DNA of 9,497 nucleotides from an uncultured Mycoplasmatota bacterium (GTDB lineage Bacteria; Bacillota_I; Bacilli_A; RF39; UBA660): assembly GCA_900552975.1 (NCBI GenBank), contig UWSL01000058.1:1-9497 (forward strand), in the 5' to 3' direction. Made by a program: the position numbers and the translations under genes. Each line of letters starts with the position of its first letter. The stretch's first letter is position 1. The notes beneath the pieces were generated by a model. The model saw only the letters and a list, made by a program, of their open reading frames with translations. It did not search any database and was not told the origin of the DNA. Below, in pieces: positions 6,856 through 9,497 of the stretch.

Positions 6856-8070
6856 TTATTTAAAATATTTTATTGTAAATGTTGAGCCTTTTTTTAAAAT
6901 TGAATCAACTATTATATAGCCATTATCTTTTTCAATAATTTTTTTTGCTAATGCTAATCCTATACCAATACTATTTTCAGAAGAATTTTTTCCTTTATAA
7001 AATCTTTCGAAAATATGTTTTAAATCCTCTTTATCGATGCCTTTTCCATAATCTTTAATAATTATTTTAGTAAATAGATCATTTGAACTATAACTTATCT
7101 CAATTATCGAATCTTCATAAGAATGTTCAACACAATTTTTTACAATATTTGTAAGAGCTTCTACTTGCCAATTATAATCACAAAAAATTTTTTCTTTTTT
7201 ATTGCCTTTAATAATTATATTTACATTTTTCAAGTCACATAATATAGATAAATTGTCTTTTACTTCTCCGAGTATATTGTTAATAAGTACATCTTTATCC
7301 ACAAACTTTATGGTGTCAGCATCAAATCTTGAAAGTTTTAATAAAGACTGAATCAAAAAATTAATATGAATTATCTTTTTATGGATATTTATTAACATCT
7401 TTTTTTCTTTTTCTTTATCGACATCATTATCTTTTAACAAATTTTCAATCATTAATGTCATAGATGTTAAAGGAGTCTTTATTTGGTGAGAAATATCTGA
7501 CAGTGAATTCTTTAAAGATGATTTTTCTTTTGTTAAATTAATGGTTTGTTCATTTAACTTCACAGCAGTCTTATATATTTCATTTTTCAAAATAGATAAT
7601 TCATCTTCACTATTTTTTAAAATATCAAGCTTATAATTATTATTATTGATTTCTTTTAAGTAACTAGTAATTTCTTTGATTTTATTATTCTCCTTTTTTT
7701 TATAAATAACAAATACATATAGTACTAGAAAAATATATCCTATTAGGATAATACAATTTATTATAAGCATTTCTTTGATTATTTTTTCTTCTTTTAAACT
7801 AATATTATTTTTTTCTATATCTATGCCATATCTCTTTAATAATTGACTATTCTCTAATTTATCACTGTTTATTATTTTTATAATATCTTCTTCATCTAAA
7901 TTAGGATATTTTTTCTGTACCTCATTAATGATATTAGCAATTAATAAATTATTAGTATACTGAGTTTTCTTCAAGAATGAAAAATTAACAATAATTAAAA
8001 TACTTATTAAAAATAAGATTAAAACTAGGAAATAAATAATTAAGTTTTTAAAGTTTTTATTTTTCATCAT
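6856..8070 (-). CDS. Sensor histidine kinase (two-component system)
   Basis: A 404-residue membrane kinase that autophosphorylates on histidine and passes the phosphate to the regulator encoded just upstream. From the ATG at 8070: membrane helix about 9-30, an extracytoplasmic segment of about 70 residues (31-101), a second helix about 102-123, a linker, then the H box 'DISHQIKTPLTSM' with H195. The ATP-binding domain has the N box 'NIVKNCVEHS' (N308, N312), G1 'DYGKGID' (D340), F box 'IFERFYKG' and G2 'GIGLAL' (G369, G371), all intact. The SHQIKTPL form of the H box is common in kinases paired with FtsX-type ABC transporters in Firmicutes. The sensor loop is longer than in BceS-type intramembrane kinases. 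A TTG at 8088 is a longer option, but the ATG at 8070 (or 8067) lies inside the end of the regulator gene and fits coupled translation with no separate ribosome site. The extent of the overlap is 14 bases. Confidence 0.93.
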   Translation of the reverse strand: MMKNKNFKNLIIYFLVLILFLISILIIVNFSFLKKTQYTNNLLIANIINEVQKKYPNLDEEDIIKIINSDKLENSQLLKRYGIDIEKNNISLKEEKIIKEMLIINCIILIGYIFLVLYVFVIYKKKENNKIKEITSYLKEINNNNYKLDILKNSEDELSILKNEIYKTAVKLNEQTINLTKEKSSLKNSLSDISHQIKTPLTSMTLMIENLLKDNDVDKEKEKKMLINIHKKIIHINFLIQSLLKLSRFDADTIKFVDKDVLINNILGEVKDNLSILCDLKNVNIIIKGNKKEKIFCDYNWQVEALTNIVKNCVEHSYEDSIIEISYSSNDLFTKIIIKDYGKGIDKEDLKHIFERFYKGKNSSENSIGIGLALAKKIIEKDNGYIIVDSILKKGSTFTIKYFK

Positions 8071-8716
8071 TATCAATGCGATAACCAATTCCTTTTAAGG
8101 TAATGATTATGTTATCTCCTATCTTTTCTCTTATTCTTTTTAAATAAACTGTCACTGTATTATCATTAACTTCATTTCCTGTGCAATCCCATATATATTC
8201 AATAATCATTTCTCTTGTAACAACTTTATTTAAATTATTAATAAGTAACATAAATATTTTTAATTCTAAACTAGTTAACTTTATTTCTGTATCATTTTTA
8301 TATATTGTCATTTTATCTATATCAATAATTAAATCTTTAATTTTTATTTGGTTATTATTTTCGTATCGTCTCATTATTTTTTTAATTCTAAGAATTAATT
8401 CTCTAGATAAAAAAGGTTTGGTAATATAATCTTCAGCTCCATTTTCAAGACAAGAAACTATTGATTCCTCATCATCTTTTGCTGTTAAAAAAATGGTTGG
8501 CTTATCAAGTTCCTTAATAAACTTATGATACAAATCATAACCATTTCCATCATTTAGCATTATATCTAAAATAAACAAATCAAAATTATTTTCATAAACA
8601 ATTTTTCTAGCTTCTTTATAAGTGCTAGTACATACAATTGAATAACCTTCTTTTTCTAAAAGATCTTGCAAATTATTTAAAATATCAGTATTATCTTCTA
8701 CTAAAAGTATTTTCAT
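8057..8716 (-). CDS. OmpR/PhoB-family response regulator
   Basis: A 219-residue DNA-binding regulator, phosphorylated by the kinase that follows it. The receiver domain (about 1-118) has the acidic pocket E7/D8 in 'LLVEDN', phosphoacceptor D51 in 'LFILDIMLNDG', T78 in 'IFLTAKDD' and K100 in 'DYITKPF'. The C-terminal winged helix (about 125-215) shows 'LTSLELKIFMLLINN', 'VVTREMIIEYIW', the recognition helix 'VNDNTVTVYLKRIREKIG' and the ending 'LKGIGYRI', all typical. The ATG at 8716 is chosen because GGAGAGG stands six bases before it; the longer TTG start at 8731 would place that ribosome site inside the gene. The next gene (kinase) overlaps its end. A terminator separates it from the permease gene upstream, and only 32 bases remain for a promoter: a TATAAT at 8733-8738 (minus) lies so close to the ribosome site that it would give a leader of about 10 bases. 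Read-through from the transporter genes is therefore a real alternative. Confidence 0.95.
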   Translation of the reverse strand: MKILLVEDNTDILNNLQDLLEKEGYSIVCTSTYKEARKIVYENNFDLFILDIMLNDGNGYDLYHKFIKELDKPTIFLTAKDDEESIVSCLENGAEDYITKPFLSRELILRIKKIMRRYENNNQIKIKDLIIDIDKMTIYKNDTEIKLTSLELKIFMLLINNLNKVVTREMIIEYIWDCTGNEVNDNTVTVYLKRIREKIGDNIIITLKGIGYRIDNDEK

Positions 8717-8722
8717 ATTCCA

Positions 8723-8729
8723 CCTCTCC
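8723..8729 (-). promoter_or_regulatory. Ribosome binding site fixing the regulator start
   Basis: GGAGAGG on the minus strand, six bases before the ATG at 8716. It decides for the ATG over the in-frame TTG at 8731, which would overlap this site. Confidence 0.8.
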
Positions 8730-8748
8730 AATATTATACAATATTATT

Positions 8749-8781
8749 AAAAAAAACATCTAAGGAACTGTTAGATGTTTT
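8749..8781 (-). terminator. Intrinsic terminator at the end of the ABC permease gene
   Basis: An 11-bp perfect stem pairs 8771-8781 with 8753-8763 around a 7-base loop, followed on the minus strand by eight T's (8756-8749). The first arm contains the last codons and the stop codon of the permease gene, so coding and termination signals overlap. It partly or wholly separates the transporter transcript from the regulator/kinase transcript. Confidence 0.85.
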
Positions 8782-9497
8782 CATTACGAATTGTTTCAAT
8801 AACATTTTGTTTATTTATCTTACTAATTGTAAATTTCATTATTAAGAATATTAAAACAAATACAGCACAAATAGAAATTAGTATTGCACCAATTGGTAAA
8901 GAGTAGGCGATACCAGATGATTCATTAAGTCCTCTGTATATAAATAATGATAAAATTAAACCTATTGGTATACCAATAATTAATGATTTTATACCATAAA
9001 ATAAACTTTCTAAACGAATCATTCTATTAAATTCTTTCTTTGTCATTCCAACACTTCTAAGAATAGCAAATTCTTTACTTCTTAATTCCATACTAGTTGT
9101 AATTGTATTAAATATATTCGTAATTCCAATTAAGGCAATAACAATAATAAATCCATATAAGAAAATAGCAACTAAAGTAAAGAATGAATTCATTTGTTTT
9201 ACTTCTTCATTTAAATTATATAAATTATATTCATAGTTTTTTCCAATATATTGTTCTATTTCATCTTGAATATTATCAGCATTTTCAGCATCTAAATAGA
9301 GCGTTTCAGTATCTGTAGTATTTCTATCAGACAATGTTTTATTAAAATATTCATCACTAATAATAATGATAGGTGTACTTGAAAAGTAATACTGTAAACC
9401 AAAAGGTCTTTCTGTTGTAACTGATACTAAAGTAAGTTCATATTTTTTATCATTGCTGTATAACATTAATTTATCATCTTTTTTATTTTTAAATATA
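8771..9497 (-). CDS. FtsX/MacB-type ABC transporter permease, C-terminal part
   Basis: The frame is open through the right edge, so the gene starts outside the window; about 242 C-terminal residues are visible. Counting from the internal methionine at 9466, residues 1-93 are the end of an extracytoplasmic domain. Membrane helices follow at about 97-118, 158-178 and 191-212. Between the first two is the conserved FtsX-domain cytoplasmic stretch 'MELRSKEFAILRSVGMTKKE' (126-145), which is diagnostic for this permease family. Such proteins pair with a cytoplasmic ATPase and act in export, in antimicrobial-peptide resistance, or in mechanotransmission across the envelope. The ATPase is expected beyond the right edge. 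The gene lies just upstream of the regulator and kinase on the same strand, the usual order for a transporter controlled by, or signalling to, its own two-component system. It ends in the terminator at 8749-8781. Confidence 0.92.
   Translation of the reverse strand, partial: IFKNKKDDKLMLYSNDKKYELTLVSVTTERPFGLQYYFSSTPIIIISDEYFNKTLSDRNTTDTETLYLDAENADNIQDEIEQYIGKNYEYNLYNLNEEVKQMNSFFTLVAIFLYGFIIVIALIGITNIFNTITTSMELRSKEFAILRSVGMTKKEFNRMIRLESLFYGIKSLIIGIPIGLILSLFIYRGLNESSGIAYSLPIGAILISICAVFVLIFLIMKFTISKINKQNVIETIRNENI

Noticed and set aside
8181..8429. 82-residue hydrophobic open frame on the plus strand inside the response regulator
   Set aside because: It lies antisense to a clear OmpR-type regulator and has the same mirror composition; no ribosome site is seen.
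8717..8731. Longer TTG start for the regulator
   Set aside because: It would put GGAGAGG inside the coding region, while the ATG at 8716 has that site at six bases and begins with the family-typical 'MKILLVEDN'.

Overview
The window is very AT-rich and almost fully coding. It looks like a chromosomal segment from a low-GC member of the Firmicutes, probably class Bacilli or a related uncultured gut lineage. The reasons are A/T-biased codons, GGAGG-type ribosome binding sites, TATAAT promoters (often with an extended -10), intrinsic terminators, and a typical response regulator / histidine kinase / FtsX-type permease set. Tryptophan is TGG and TGA ends two genes (at 3246 and 6747) with no in-frame TGA in the genes, so the code is standard and not the Mycoplasma code.

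Layout, left to right. (1) The 3' part of a membrane-anchored protein of unknown function (to 1299, plus strand), ending at a clear terminator. Its first ~45 bases look coding in a different frame. (2) A two-gene plus-strand unit (1518-3478): a cytoplasmic protein with a transglutaminase-like Cys-His-Asp triad, overlapping by ATGA a 77-residue helical protein. (3) A 625-residue plus-strand protein (3753-5630) with an HExxH zinc-metallopeptidase domain followed by a region resembling ADP-ribosyltransferase folds. (4) tRNA-Cys(GCA) on the minus strand, with its own strong promoter and a terminator probably shared with the convergent gene. (5) A decayed fragment of a histidine kinase gene (minus). 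(6) An orphan 155-residue plus-strand gene with its own TTGACA/TATAGT promoter. (7) On the minus strand, reading inward from the right edge: the end of an FtsX/MacB-type ABC transporter permease, its terminator, then an OmpR-type response regulator and an overlapping histidine kinase.

The right third reads as a sensing-and-export module. The kinase senses an extracytoplasmic or membrane signal, the regulator binds DNA, and the neighbouring permease is the likely target; antimicrobial-peptide or envelope stress is the usual role of such sets, which is an inference here. The kinase fragment at 6012-6180 matches two separate parts of the intact kinase with the ATP-binding core missing, so a second two-component system once stood here or was partly copied.

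The most interesting part is 1518-5630. It holds two neighbouring transcription units that encode large, apparently cytoplasmic proteins carrying enzyme folds often used to modify or cleave other proteins (transglutaminase-like; metallopeptidase plus ART-like), the first coupled to a small partner protein. Function and targets cannot be read from sequence alone.
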